From Eimeria necatrix (lineage: Eukaryota > Apicomplexa > Conoidasida > Eucoccidiorida > Eimeriidae): a stretch of DNA of 64,000 nt. The stretch covers positions 73,727 to 137,726 of the forward strand of contig NW_013655030.1 of the NCBI RefSeq assembly GCF_000499385.1, read 5' to 3'. Numbering within the stretch: the first letter of the stretch is position 1; each line of letters begins with the position of its first letter. Under the pieces are notes generated by a model that was given only the letters and a program-made list of their open reading frames with translations, was not told where the DNA came from and searched no databases. Below are positions 47,401 through 58,504 of this stretch, one piece after another. Made by a program: the position numbers and the translations under genes.

Positions 47401-50400
47401 AAGAACGACTGTTGATGCCTCACCATTGAGCACTGGCATGCCCACTGAACATCGAGAAGGGACTTGCCGGAGATGTCGCCGCAGACATTACCCTTGCCAG
47501 TCTGACGTCGGCACATACCTACAGTCCTAACGGCCCCAAGATCCTCTGCAGCTTCTGCGAGGCGTTGCTGCTCAGCTTTCATGGAGTTAAGAGAAAAGGC
47601 ATCTTCATATTGACTCTCGTAGAGCCACTGCTGCAGGGCACGTCGCTTCTCATCGGCACAAACTTTTGGGAGGGTGCACTGTGCAGCATCCGAGGGGAGA
47701 GCAATGCCGTTGTCCCTTGTACGAATGTTCTGTGTTCCATCGATAACTTGGTGAAGGTCTGCTCTCCAAAATTCTAAAGTCACTAGCTGTAGCTGATGGC
47801 GGAAACAGACCAAGTGAACTCCAGCCACGGTAACCATGTCAGCCCACGCCAGAGCAGACTGATGAGTACAGCGCTGTCCGCTGCCAGATGTAATGAAGTT
47901 TAAGGTGGCTTTTGACTCCAAGTCGAGTCCCTGGCACGCAAATTAGCCAGTCAGTAGCCTAGAAACAATGAATAGCACCATTTACCTATGTATTAGGAGG
48001 CAACAAAGATACCTGACCTCTGCAACAGCGCTAGAGCTTCTCTATTCAAGCTCAAATGAGTCTCACTGCTAGGACTCTGTGAAGAGCTTCACTGCATTCT
48101 TGCAAGTCGACGGGCGTTACAAGTGAATCGTTGCTACAGTAGCTCAACTCCGCAGCGGAGCTTTTGCGCCTTTCCCAATGGTACGCTGTAAAATTTTCTT
48201 GGTCTGTCCACAGAAACCGCATTGCTGCCTGTAGGAAACGAACTGCTCGAAGACAATTGGTGGCGCACACCCTTAGCGGTTTCAGTGGGACGCCAAGCTC
48301 TTCAGTTCGGTCCAGCAAGTTTGATAAAATATTCACGGCCTCGAGAAATTTCTCTTTCCAATAGAAATGCAGGCTGCCTCCTTCTGCCGTCCATCCGAGG
48401 CAGTACAGAGAAAATATATAATCAACTTCGAGCCCCTTTAGACGGTGTTTCCACACGGTAAGACTCAGTGGCCATTGAGGAACCTCTGCAGTTGCAGCCC
48501 CTCTGCCAAACCGAGACTGGTGAAATCGGCTTGACCATGCGCCCGTTTTGCTGGCCTTTTCGCCTCGAGTAGAAGCAAAACTAGAGAATTGCTGGGATCC
48601 CGGATGTGAAGCGGGAGATCGGACTACGATGTTACCACTTTTGTCCAAGGTGAAGCCCGCTGCAGTGCTTGAGGCAAGCTCCGCCAAAGTCAACTCAATA
48701 AGCTTAAGCACTGGTATAGCCTTCAGAAGAGTGCCTCTGGAAGCATGTAAGTTCTGCACGTCTCACGCAGAATGTCAATTGAAGTTCACTAACACTTAGT
48801 AATTCTTACAAATTCGGTTCCAATGTGCAGCGTATGACGCACTGAGACACAGGTTGAACTCAGAAAGTTGCACGATAATTCAACTCATATTCATATGTGC
48901 TTTTGCGGCAATATAGTAGCAGTCGTATCAGTCTGTCGTATGTATGTGTGTATTTGGAGCGGCATGGAGCCTACCCATAAAGCCTCAGCAAAGTTAAGGG
49001 CCACCGGAACTTCAAGCTCGGCGAAATTTGGCAAGCTTGTGACCGTGTCAAGTAGCTCCAGTGAGCCATTCACATCACCCTGGCGAAACCGAGACGTGGC
49101 CAACAATGTCACCTGCCGAGTAAAAAGGTTGGGGTTGCAGTCTTTGAAGTCCTGCAGGCTTGGCAAGTAGGAGGAGGCTGAGCAGCCCAGCACAGAACTA
49201 AGACCGACCTCCCCAATCAGTAAGCACTGCTCTCCGAGAGTTATCAGCAGCTCGCCTATAGATATGAGCGAGCATGTTCGTTGCAATGTCACAACAGATA
49301 AGCAACAAGCTTGTCTTCCCAGCGTTTTTGAAACTCCTCCGCAAGCCTCAGTGACCTGTCCTAGTGCTTCTGTCCATGATCGAATGGCCGACGGGGAGAA
49401 AAGTGGCAACAACTGTTGAGCTTCATTTAAAAACCCGCATGCCACGGCTCCCCTGAATATTTGTATGTTAAGCGATGCCTCTAGCAGGGACACGGCTGGA
49501 TGCACGCTTCCAAAGCTGTTCTCAACAGAAGTGGATCTCTGCGATTGGAGCGAAAGCAGGAGGAACGCTTCTGTGATTTTCGCCCGTAGCCGCGTGAGCT
49601 GCAATGCCCAGCTTTCTAACCCGAGCTCAAATAAATGGGCCTCTGCCTTGGTTAAAAGTCGAAACCCTATAATCAGGCTGGTAGACCATAACAAAATGTC
49701 GCGGGCTGCCAGGGTGCCTTTGTGTGTGTGTGGCTTCAGAAGGGATATCAGTCCGCCTTCGTCAGCGCAAGCCCGCGTACGCAGGTGGTAAAGTGGTGTC
49801 TCTTCTGTGGCTGATGAAGAACTGCGCCTTGACCCTGATGCTGCCAAACGAACTGGGTCACAAAGGCTAGCAGATGCCCATGGATTCAGTTGCACAGTTG
49901 CCTGATACAGTTAAATAACCGCCCATAGACACACAGCATCCGTCTGTGGACAAAATGGCTTTCACAGCTTCTTGTAACCTGCCACTGCAACAACTATTAT
50001 CATCTTGATGATCGCTGCGCTCTAGGCAATTTCGCGAGTAGTGCAACGCGCTCTGAATTAACAGCAAAGGCTTGCCTCTTTTTGTTCCAAACCAAGCTCA
50101 ACCCGGTCACTTCCTTCTCCTACTAAGTTCTCGTTATCATATCCCTGGTTCGAGCTGTGACGTTCGGGATTTTCGAGCATCTGTGATGATAAATTAACCA
50201 TTTGCCTCACTGAATCTGCAGCCTCTGCCGGGTCTGGAGAATAAAAAATCTTCATGGCTTGCGTGTGCAGGAGCAACAAGTGGTCAAGTCTCAGCAAAGT
50301 GCCACTAAAGGTCATGAAGCTTGTTAAGCACGCTGCTGAGTCCTGATGGCAGCCAGCGTCTACCTCCGAGTTATTTCCTGTAAGCCCTGACTGCACGCAA

Positions 50401-53400
50401 CTCAAAGATTATCAACATGGAGTACGCGGTCAGGAAAACTTACACAGAGTGAAGAGTTGGTTGCTTTATTAATTGCGCCCGTATTTTTATGACGTGGAAT
50501 GACAAAGAAAATCGATGCTGTTTGAGTAATTAGTTGTGGCCATCTCCCTGGCCGCTCACCGCCTGCTGAGACTGGAGTTCTTTAAGAAGTTCCACAGCAG
50601 CACGAATGTGTGAGCTGGCCTTTGTCCATGAGCGCCCTAAGCTTAGGAGCCACTCTGCAATTTCTAGATGGACAATGATCCCATGGGGATCTTTGCCTGC
50701 TTCAAAAAGATTAAGAGCTCCTTCATAAGCTTCCAGTGCCATTGGCGCAGTGCCAGGATCTTTTTGGGCAAGCCGAGCAAAGCATAACAGCAAGTCGGCC
50801 TCACTTGACGTCTCACTCCTAGCAATGGTGAATATTCTAGGAAGAAGATTAGGTGCCCCAGAACGGGTCAGAGAAATAATCTGCAGCTTCATCAAGGGAG
50901 CATGCAGCACCTTAGGAACTAGTAGCATTGCGCTTTCAGCCATGCGGAAGAGCTCATCCCACTTCTTGCCACAAGAAAGGGAAGAAAGAAGTCCCATGCA
51001 CATGCGGGTTATCAAAGTTATCTCAGTAGACCGGCAACTGGTGGGTATAATGTACAATGCTGATTTCACAGCCAGGCAAGCCTGTTCTCCGTAATACTCA
51101 TCGTTTACAACTGGAGCAGCAGCGTTCCACAGTGCCTTTGCTGCAAAGAGCAGAAGTGGCAAGCAATCTGAGTCTTTCCCGTATTCACAGGCCTGAAGTA
51201 GATGGCGAATCGCCCACATATTCCCATGCCTGTAGACAATCATGCCAATCATTCCCCTCAACTGCATGCTGATTCTAGACTGTCCCGATGTAGGTGTCAC
51301 TGCAGCAGAACGTCAGGTGAGTTGCAAGCAAGTGTCCCTGCACCAGTACTTCAGTTGCAGCTGCACGCAAATGCTGCTTACATGGTGAGGTCCGTAGCTA
51401 GAAGCGCCAGTCCCGAAAGAACATGTGCCACTCCCCTCCACAGATGCAATCGATGGTCAGTAACGGGAGGAACTTTATACGGTACTTTACAGTACCTTTC
51501 CCCAAGAGCCTGAAGTGCGTAGGCCGCCGATAAGCCTGGGAAAGCTGTAGAATTTACAGAAAGCGATGCAGCGGCGAGGCGCGCCCACAATTCAGTCTTC
51601 ACACGCTCAACTGATTCTGTCAATTCAACGGACGCAGATGCCGCCATGGTACTAGTCGCAGACCAGAGCAGCTCCCCGCATTGAAGCAATAAGTTTTCGC
51701 GAGTGGAAGTGTCCTTTTCCAGTATTGCTTTCTGAGCAGTAGATGAGCAGATATGGCGAATTAGACCGTCATGGAAAGACATACCGTCACTATTCTTTGG
51801 AATCAGCTGGTTTGTCATTCAATCCTTCTTGATCCTGAAGTGACAACGAGGCATTTCTTCCGAAACATTAGTATGCTGATCGGCCATGCACATACTGGTG
51901 TACTTACCTCAATTTGAAGGAGCACCAAAATATCTGGAGTCAATTTGGGCACTGAAACGTTCTCCATCAGCCCAGGAGCCTGTCCCTTGGGTTGTTTTCC
52001 CTTGTTCGTCTTGTCCAATCCTCCGCCGGCTTCTGAGGTAGCAGTGAGAGGTGGCTTTAGCAAACGTGAGAGGATCGGCTGAGGTATGTCTCTTAGCATA
52101 ATGTCTTGAAGCAGCGCACCGAGAATCGTCCGCCTGCTAGAGATATGCCAGAGGGGAACCTTGGAACAAAATTCTTGAACTAGTCCAAAGTCTTGAATAG
52201 CCTGATATGCGGGCACTAACGAGTGAAGCCTAATATTAATTCCACGAACGCAATATTATTTCATTAGTTTTGTGGGAAAGCTATATTGTTTCAACAATGC
52301 AGAGAGGAAACAAAGTTGAGAAAAAGTGTGCACCACGACGTTGCAGATACTTGCTCCCCAATCTGCAAGAAGAGTTGTTGGCCGGCTTTCAGGGAAGCCA
52401 AGCTGCCTCACCAGGGCAGCGCGGGAACAAAACTCGGTAAAGATGTGCACCACCACGTCGCAAGTATTCTGTGGCTGTTCCAAAAGCCGCTGGAAGACTT
52501 CTTTTAGGACTGGCATCAGCCTGCTGATTTCCTCTACTCTTGCCGGACTGTTTGAGAGGAAGCTTCCATATATGTTCCACGTGTGAACTGCTCCGTTGAA
52601 GACAAGCCATGTTTGCCCAAAAGTTTCGCTGAGAGCGCCAAGCCGCTATTATACAAGCATGTTTGACATTACCAACAGTGCATCACGTAACATTGTTGGA
52701 AAACACACGCAAGTAGATTACTTACATTATAATTACTTAGGGCCAAATGCTGGCTAAGATACATGCATCAGGCGGGGCTCAAGAACGCACCTAAGCCTAG
52801 TCCCAAACAAAAGTAAGTTGTGAACTCGCTGGTCCTCCCTTTCGTCATCAAATGGTTTTGCAATTGATCCGTTCCGGCTTCCTTTCCTTGAAGGCTGCTC
52901 TGGGGGTTGAAAGCTGCCGTCAGCAGTGCGACACGAGGAAGAAGCATCAGCATTCCCGCAGGCGCCAATATCTTTTGATTTGCTCCAGCAAACAGCCTGT
53001 GTGGATCAGCATGATGAAGAACAACAGCAGCGGCTAGATAAGTTAATGTTATCTTCTGTACGACGGCTAATACAGCTCTAATTTTCTCCGTGTCAAAAAA
53101 CAAACCAGCGCATATGCAGCCTCGATAACGTTCACGGCCAGCTCAGTTTCAAGTGGAGGCCTTAGTCGTACGCGCAGATCAACTGGGGAAACCGCGTCGA
53201 AGGACTCAAGATTCTGGACGGGTGAACTCAAACATTTCTCAGTCCCGTGGACCATAGAAAGAATAGCAGTTGCAGCTCGTGCTGTGGCATTAACGTCGCC
53301 AACATCACGTGCGCGGGTGACTAAATGACCAAAGGATGCTATAATACACTTTACTGTACGTTCACCACTCAAGGAAAGTGCTTGCCTCCGAACGGTGGAT

Positions 53401-56400
53401 GCCATTGCTTGTTGTGGAGAGACAATGCCTCGCCTGTTTGTGCCATGCCGATCAACGCGAGTCTGACGGCTACTATTTTTTGCTTCATCATCAGCTAAAA
53501 GGCGCAATGCTTTTTTGCGAAGGCCCTCAGCAAGATCAATAAGCGTTGATATCGGCTGCGCGAGCCTGACACGAAAGGCGATGTGCTGGAGCTGCTCAAC
53601 AGGACTGCAGTTTCCTGCAGTCAGGGATAGTAAGCTAACTACTTCACCCAACCGCCTCAAGGACCAAGTCAGAGGCTGTGAATATGCAGGGTCGGCTTGG
53701 TTTGCAGCAGTTTCCTGGGTGCAAGTAGACGTCATGACGGGATTTTCCGTAGCACTCGTCGCGGGCTGAACCGCTGAAGCTGGCTCAGTTTTGTAGGAAG
53801 GCATAGAACAGTAACTATATTCTATTTCGAGAGCCTTGTCAATTGTAGTTTGTGCTGCTTTGAAAAGCTCTTCTTCTATCTCGCACTGAGCTAACTGATG
53901 GGAGAGGTGCACTCGAAGTGAGATTTGGCTTGACTGGTAGCGATCCAGTGCATTACAGGCCTATGTAGGAAAGCGTATTGCAGACATAAAACACAACTCG
54001 TGTAGACTTTGACGATATACAGTAGCTGAAACCCTCACTCTGCCCTGCATGTATTGTGGAGCTGTGCTAACCTTCTGCATGTTTCTGTAGACCAGCCGCC
54101 GAAATTCTGGGCCAAGGCACGGTCTCGCGATATTCCACATCGTTGCGACGCAGGTCTCCACAAGGTCCCCAGTTTCGCTTCCATGCGCTACAGATGTAAG
54201 ACACTCATCTAGGCGTCTGATAGCCTGCACGCGGAGCTCTATTATTGGGCATGGTTCATGGATAGAAGCGGTGAGTAAAGAAAGGCTGGCTGGACCAGAG
54301 AGACTAGTACTTTCCTGGCTGTAAAGCTCTGTTAGAAATTCATGCAGGCGCAACTCTGTCTCTATGTCCAGCATCCGTTGAAGCACCGCGGCGTTTGCAG
54401 TTCCAGCCTGCCACCTGTACCAGGAACACCACATACACTCCCACATCTGCATGAACCTTCCGTCCGCCGTGCCCTTTCTTGCAAAATCATTCTAAGAAGT
54501 AGCTGCTGCTAAAAAGAACAAGGCTACCATTAAGGCACAGCGCGCTGCAGCGCTACCTGTCCAAGGCCTTCGTCATTATTCTAGCAAGTACCCAAAATTT
54601 GTATGTGAGCGCGGCCTTGGCTACTAAGTAGCCTGCAAAATGTTCGTTCTCCCCCGCATTTCGAGGAGCCTCAATGGATTTTTGAAGGTGCTGCAGCTGG
54701 GCATTAACAGCCTGAGCTGATCCCTTGATAATAAGCTCATCCCGGACAATTTGTGGCAAGTGCGGGTCCAAAGTTGCCCAAGCTCTCAAAAGCTCACTGC
54801 ACTGGGTCTCTGCTCTAGGACCCGCAAAGTGATCATTTTGTAGAGTGTTTGATCCAGCTGTGTGAGCTGCCTTCCCGTGAAGTCGCAGAAGAGATATCGC
54901 TGCTTCTACTGCATTTGACCAGTGTGGAAATTCCACTTTTGCTGGAATTGGGCCGACGGCATCACCCAGTGTTCCTAATCCCCCACGAATCCTGCAGCAG
55001 ACTCGCTAAATTGAATGGTCCGCCGAAGTCTGCTCCTTTGAAACCACTTTAACATCATCCATGAGTATTGTGGTTTTCCAAATCTTACACAGAAGCATGT
55101 ACAGCTAAAAACATTTGGGGGGTTGGGTCATCACTTACATTGCTAGCTTGCGCTCCAAAAGGTTAAGGCACTTACGCCACTGCGGTAGACGCCCATGGAG
55201 AGCGTTGGCTTCAGCGCATAATTGCATGGCATCTTCAATAACCTGAAATGAACGTCATAGTTCTGAGATGAACAGAGCAGTTTCATTTGTTTGGTTTTCC
55301 CCTGGGTTCAGTCATTTAAACGTATAGCTGATCGTACTGGCATGTCCACTCTCCTGTTTGCTTATAGCTGCGAGCACAGTAACATGTGTATCTTGTTCAC
55401 TGCAACAATGTTAGAGCCAGACCTTTTGAGCTTTCTGGCGTCGGCCTCCATCCTCAAAACAAAATGCTGCGTAAAGAAGAAAAGATACGACGAGTTTGAA
55501 CTCGCCTGGATCATTAGTTTTATGAACAGTTCCTTGACCTTGGCCTACAGAAACTGAAGATGCTGCAGCCTGTAGGCTTTTGGCATTTTTTCCAAGACCC
55601 TTCGATGTAGGCGCTTCTTGAAGCCTGCAGCAAAAGCCCCAGAGTGGCTGAGCGGCCCGTCAAATCAGACTACTTTACTCTGCAGCCTCACTTAGTTGCC
55701 TTGGTGGCGCTTGAAGCTCTCCCATTCATCTCACTGTAGAAGCGGCAATATCCTCTCCAAACTGTTGCAGAAGCTGCGAGCCCAAACTGGCCTAGCAAAT
55801 GGCTTCAGTAGAACCAACAAAACTTTGATGGCGTGGTGCCTGAAACTCCCCGTTCTGTGGTAAGACAGTTTACACATGTGCCCGCATTATGGAAGGACTG
55901 TATCCTAAGGACAGGCGCTCATGATAGAAGTGTCGCGCGCCCAGTTCCTGCTCATACTATCTTCATCCCACTCAGGTCCGTGCTGGGAATATTCAGAGAA
56001 ACACTTTATTAGGGAACCTGTGTATTCTTATAACAAGACAGGACTACAGAGCAGGTGCATCCCAGTCAATCTCATACGGTGCTGACTGCGGCTCTTCACC
56101 GGCGATTACAAGAGCTTTTTCTACGAATTGGAACGCTTCCACATGTTGTTCTAGTACAACTATACCCTTCACAGCAGCTTTCTGCAGCTGTTTAGTTTCC
56201 AAGAATGCCCTGCAGAACAAAGAAGCCCCCTACTCTCGCTGTCCAGTTGTAAACGGGAACACAAAGACTGCAGCATTGATGGCGTTAATGAAGCACTGGA
56301 GGCCCGTTATTTTTGTTGCAGCTTTTTAAAACCGCTTTACGAAATGCATGCAACACAAACTCACCGGAAAAGCAGTCCATTTGCTCTTGTTTGCGAGCTT

Positions 56401-56959
56401 GCAGCTCCAACTTTGTCGAAGAGCTTTTGTGAGTTCGCAAGAACACAAATGTGGGTTTCCACGCTGTTTGCGGGTAGCGTATTGCTCCATGTAATATTGG
56501 CCAGTCCATTATGGGAATAACTGCTATGCTTTATACGACAAGGGGATATGATTTTCGCGTGACCAACCTGAAAAACGTGACTCGCTTTGTCCTCGTCCCC
56601 GTGAGCGCAGGCGTGTAAGCAAAAAGCAAGAATCATATCTGGTGAAAAAGAAAGCGGATCGAGACGAAAGCTTAGAAGTAACAAGACAATCCAGCCTCTA
56701 CCAAGTGCGGACGCTATTTCAAGGTCTTCCAACGGTAGAAACAATATCTGTAACCTTAAGTAAAATTCCTGGCCAAATTTTCTTTATTTGCCTAGCCTTT
56801 ACCTGCAGTGAGGTCCATAAGTGACGTATCTGCCAGCAAGTTAATTTCACGGTATGCCATTTCAAGTTTTTGTGAGGCAAAATGCCCCTTTGATCCATGC
56901 TGAAATGGACGGGACTCGTCAATGAGCCGTAGAAGCCGCTGTAGGCGTACTGCAGCCAT
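44494..56959 (-). CDS. CFAP46: CFAP46 (TTC40)-like cilia- and flagella-associated protein, very large multi-exon gene
   Basis: CFAP46 is a TPR-rich protein of the axonemal central apparatus (C1d projection); in coccidians only the microgametes have flagella. Exon blocks run in order on the minus strand from ATG 56959 (MAAVRLQRLLRLIDESRPF). N-terminal: FSPDMILAFCLHA (about 56620), a helical pair around 56050-56200, and AIKVLLVLLKPFARPVWARS (about 55800). Middle: HGRLPQW (about 55190), RRLDECLTSVAHG then VETCVATMWNIARPCLGP (about 54100-54220), FAAKALWNAAAPVVN (about 51120). C-terminal: LLLLPDIRLSHFPFESLPVL then GYRISRDFSLHMF (about 45900-45980), EISKGVQTLLMLSTRG (about 45240) and GVRVYGLPWIGRL (about 44580). 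The C-terminal part is a CHAT-like fold without a Cys/His protease pair, as in other CFAP46 proteins. Length is roughly 3,000 residues over more than 16 exons; not every intron was resolved. Confident on family, not on exact exon ends. Confidence 0.83.
52262..52516 (-). repeat. Intragenic tandem duplication inside the CFAP46 gene
   Basis: One open block encodes two related units in tandem: VVVHIFTEFCSRAALVRQLG and, about 40 residues on, VVVHTFSQLCFLSALLKQYS. At the DNA level, about 60-base copies at 52297-52353 and about 52415-52470 share most positions, including the GTGCACCAC core. The period is about 120 bases. The copies have diverged, so it is not an assembly artefact of identical sequence. 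The second copy may be an alternative exon or a recent insertion in the protein. Confidence 0.6.
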
Positions 56960-57884
56960 CTTCCCTTTACCTTATTTGTAGAACTGAGATAGAGGGGCTA
57001 ACTTGTGAACATTTTTCTTCTTATTTGCTAGTAGAATGTAGTATCGGTAATGAATAGTTCAAGCGCAAATCCAAGAAGCCTGCATTCTACTTTGCACCAG
57101 CTCCACTAAAAGCGAGTATTACAGGCGACAATACTTGCAACTTCCTTTTTCTGTATTTATATTTGGATCATCCTTTGAATAGATGCTGGAAATCCAGGTG
57201 TCACTGGCCCGAGCGTGCTGAGTAGGCACTGGTCTCTGATTCGTGGAGATGTACCGCCGTCTAATGGTGACACTGAGCGCGCCTAAATACATTGTCTGTG
57301 CTCAGCCTACTGTTTAACATCACCCTATCGAGGGTACGTGAGGGTTTATCGCGTTTCGGAGGGTGTTGTTGAAGAGGCAAGCCATCGGCGAGGTGACCCT
57401 CCGATTGCGTCTCGTGAAAAAAGAAACTTATTGGCCCAAGCTTTTCAGCGAAGGCTCCAATATTTGATCTTGTATCATTATTAAAGAAAACAAAATATGC
57501 ACAAATCTTAAGGTGACAGGCGTATACAAAAACCTCGGGTGGATGCAGGGCGGTCATCTACACAAGTAGGAGCCTGGGGACAAGCCATAGCAATTTTCGT
57601 CTAGTCACTAGCAAAATCAAGCTTGCCCTCTTCATTAGAATATTTTCTACCGGTGAGTACGAAACTGCAAGTCGTGAATAGGTAGCTCATTTTTCTTCCC
57701 AGGAAGCGGTTGCTCGTGAGAATTGATTCTTGAGGAACTGAACTTGATCCATGCTCCATAAACACAACGGCCCCTCAACCCCTTCTGAAGATCAAAAGCG
57801 CTTTGAAATAAGTAGGCTAGAAAACAGCACACCCTTGTCCAGGGCTCGAAGCTGCATTAAAAATTCGTGGTGGTCCATTCACAG
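56960..57884. other. Upstream region of CFAP46
   Basis: About 0.9 kb. It should contain the CFAP46 promoter and 5' UTR. A 98-codon minus-strand frame at 57261-57557 has no domain. Nothing else is supported. Confidence 0.4.
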
Positions 57885-58504
57885 AGCAACCTGGCAAGGG
57901 AGCTGGACAACCCGAAAGATCCAGCGGCGGAAGTCATCTTGTCAGTTGAAGGGAAAAAGAGCTATATTTCTCCTGAGCTACTTCAGTTGTATCCTACCAT
58001 GCGATATGGTCACTTCAGTTAGGTGGTTTCAGAGCGCAGTCAGAAGTTAATGAGGATATGTTCTAAGCTACCACGGCATACTGGTTAGGTATAACGCAGC
58101 CTTCATGAGATATGGCTTCACATGCATCATATTCCTTTCCGCGGAAGGTCGCAGCACTTCGCAGTCGAAAGAGCTCCACACGCGCATCTGGCTGCCAGAA
58201 GCTGCCATCATTTGAACTCTGTGGCCTGCAAGGAGTTTTGAAATGGGGGAATCTTGATCAAGAATTCATTGTTCATATCTTCAGCGCTGATGACGATGGT
58301 TATGGGAGGTCTGCTGCCAGCCGCAGTAGTCAATCGACTACCGGAAGCACACGCCCAGCAAGCAAGAGCTCTTTGGTAACAGCCTCTCTTTCGCTAAGGA
58401 AGGGGGTTCAACAGAGTCGGACAACAAAAGTGTTCCTGGAGGAGAAGCCTGATAAGGCATGCGAGTCTGTGTTTCCGTGGGCAGAGCCTGCATTGGAGCA
58501 GTAG
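57885..58504 (+). CDS. Possible plus-strand gene fragment antisense to the protease gene end
   Basis: Two plus-strand blocks have coding-like composition. One follows an acceptor-like CATTCACAG at 57884 (SNLARELDNPKDPAAEV, VEGKKSYISPELLQ). The other, 58112-58504, is open for 130 codons (LDQEFIVHIFSADDDGYGRS then Ser-rich). I could not join them with a phase-true intron and recognise no family. The second block overlaps the last exon of the minus-strand subtilisin gene by 167 bases, so at least one of the two 3' ends may be wrong, or the genes overlap tail to tail. Confidence 0.3.
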
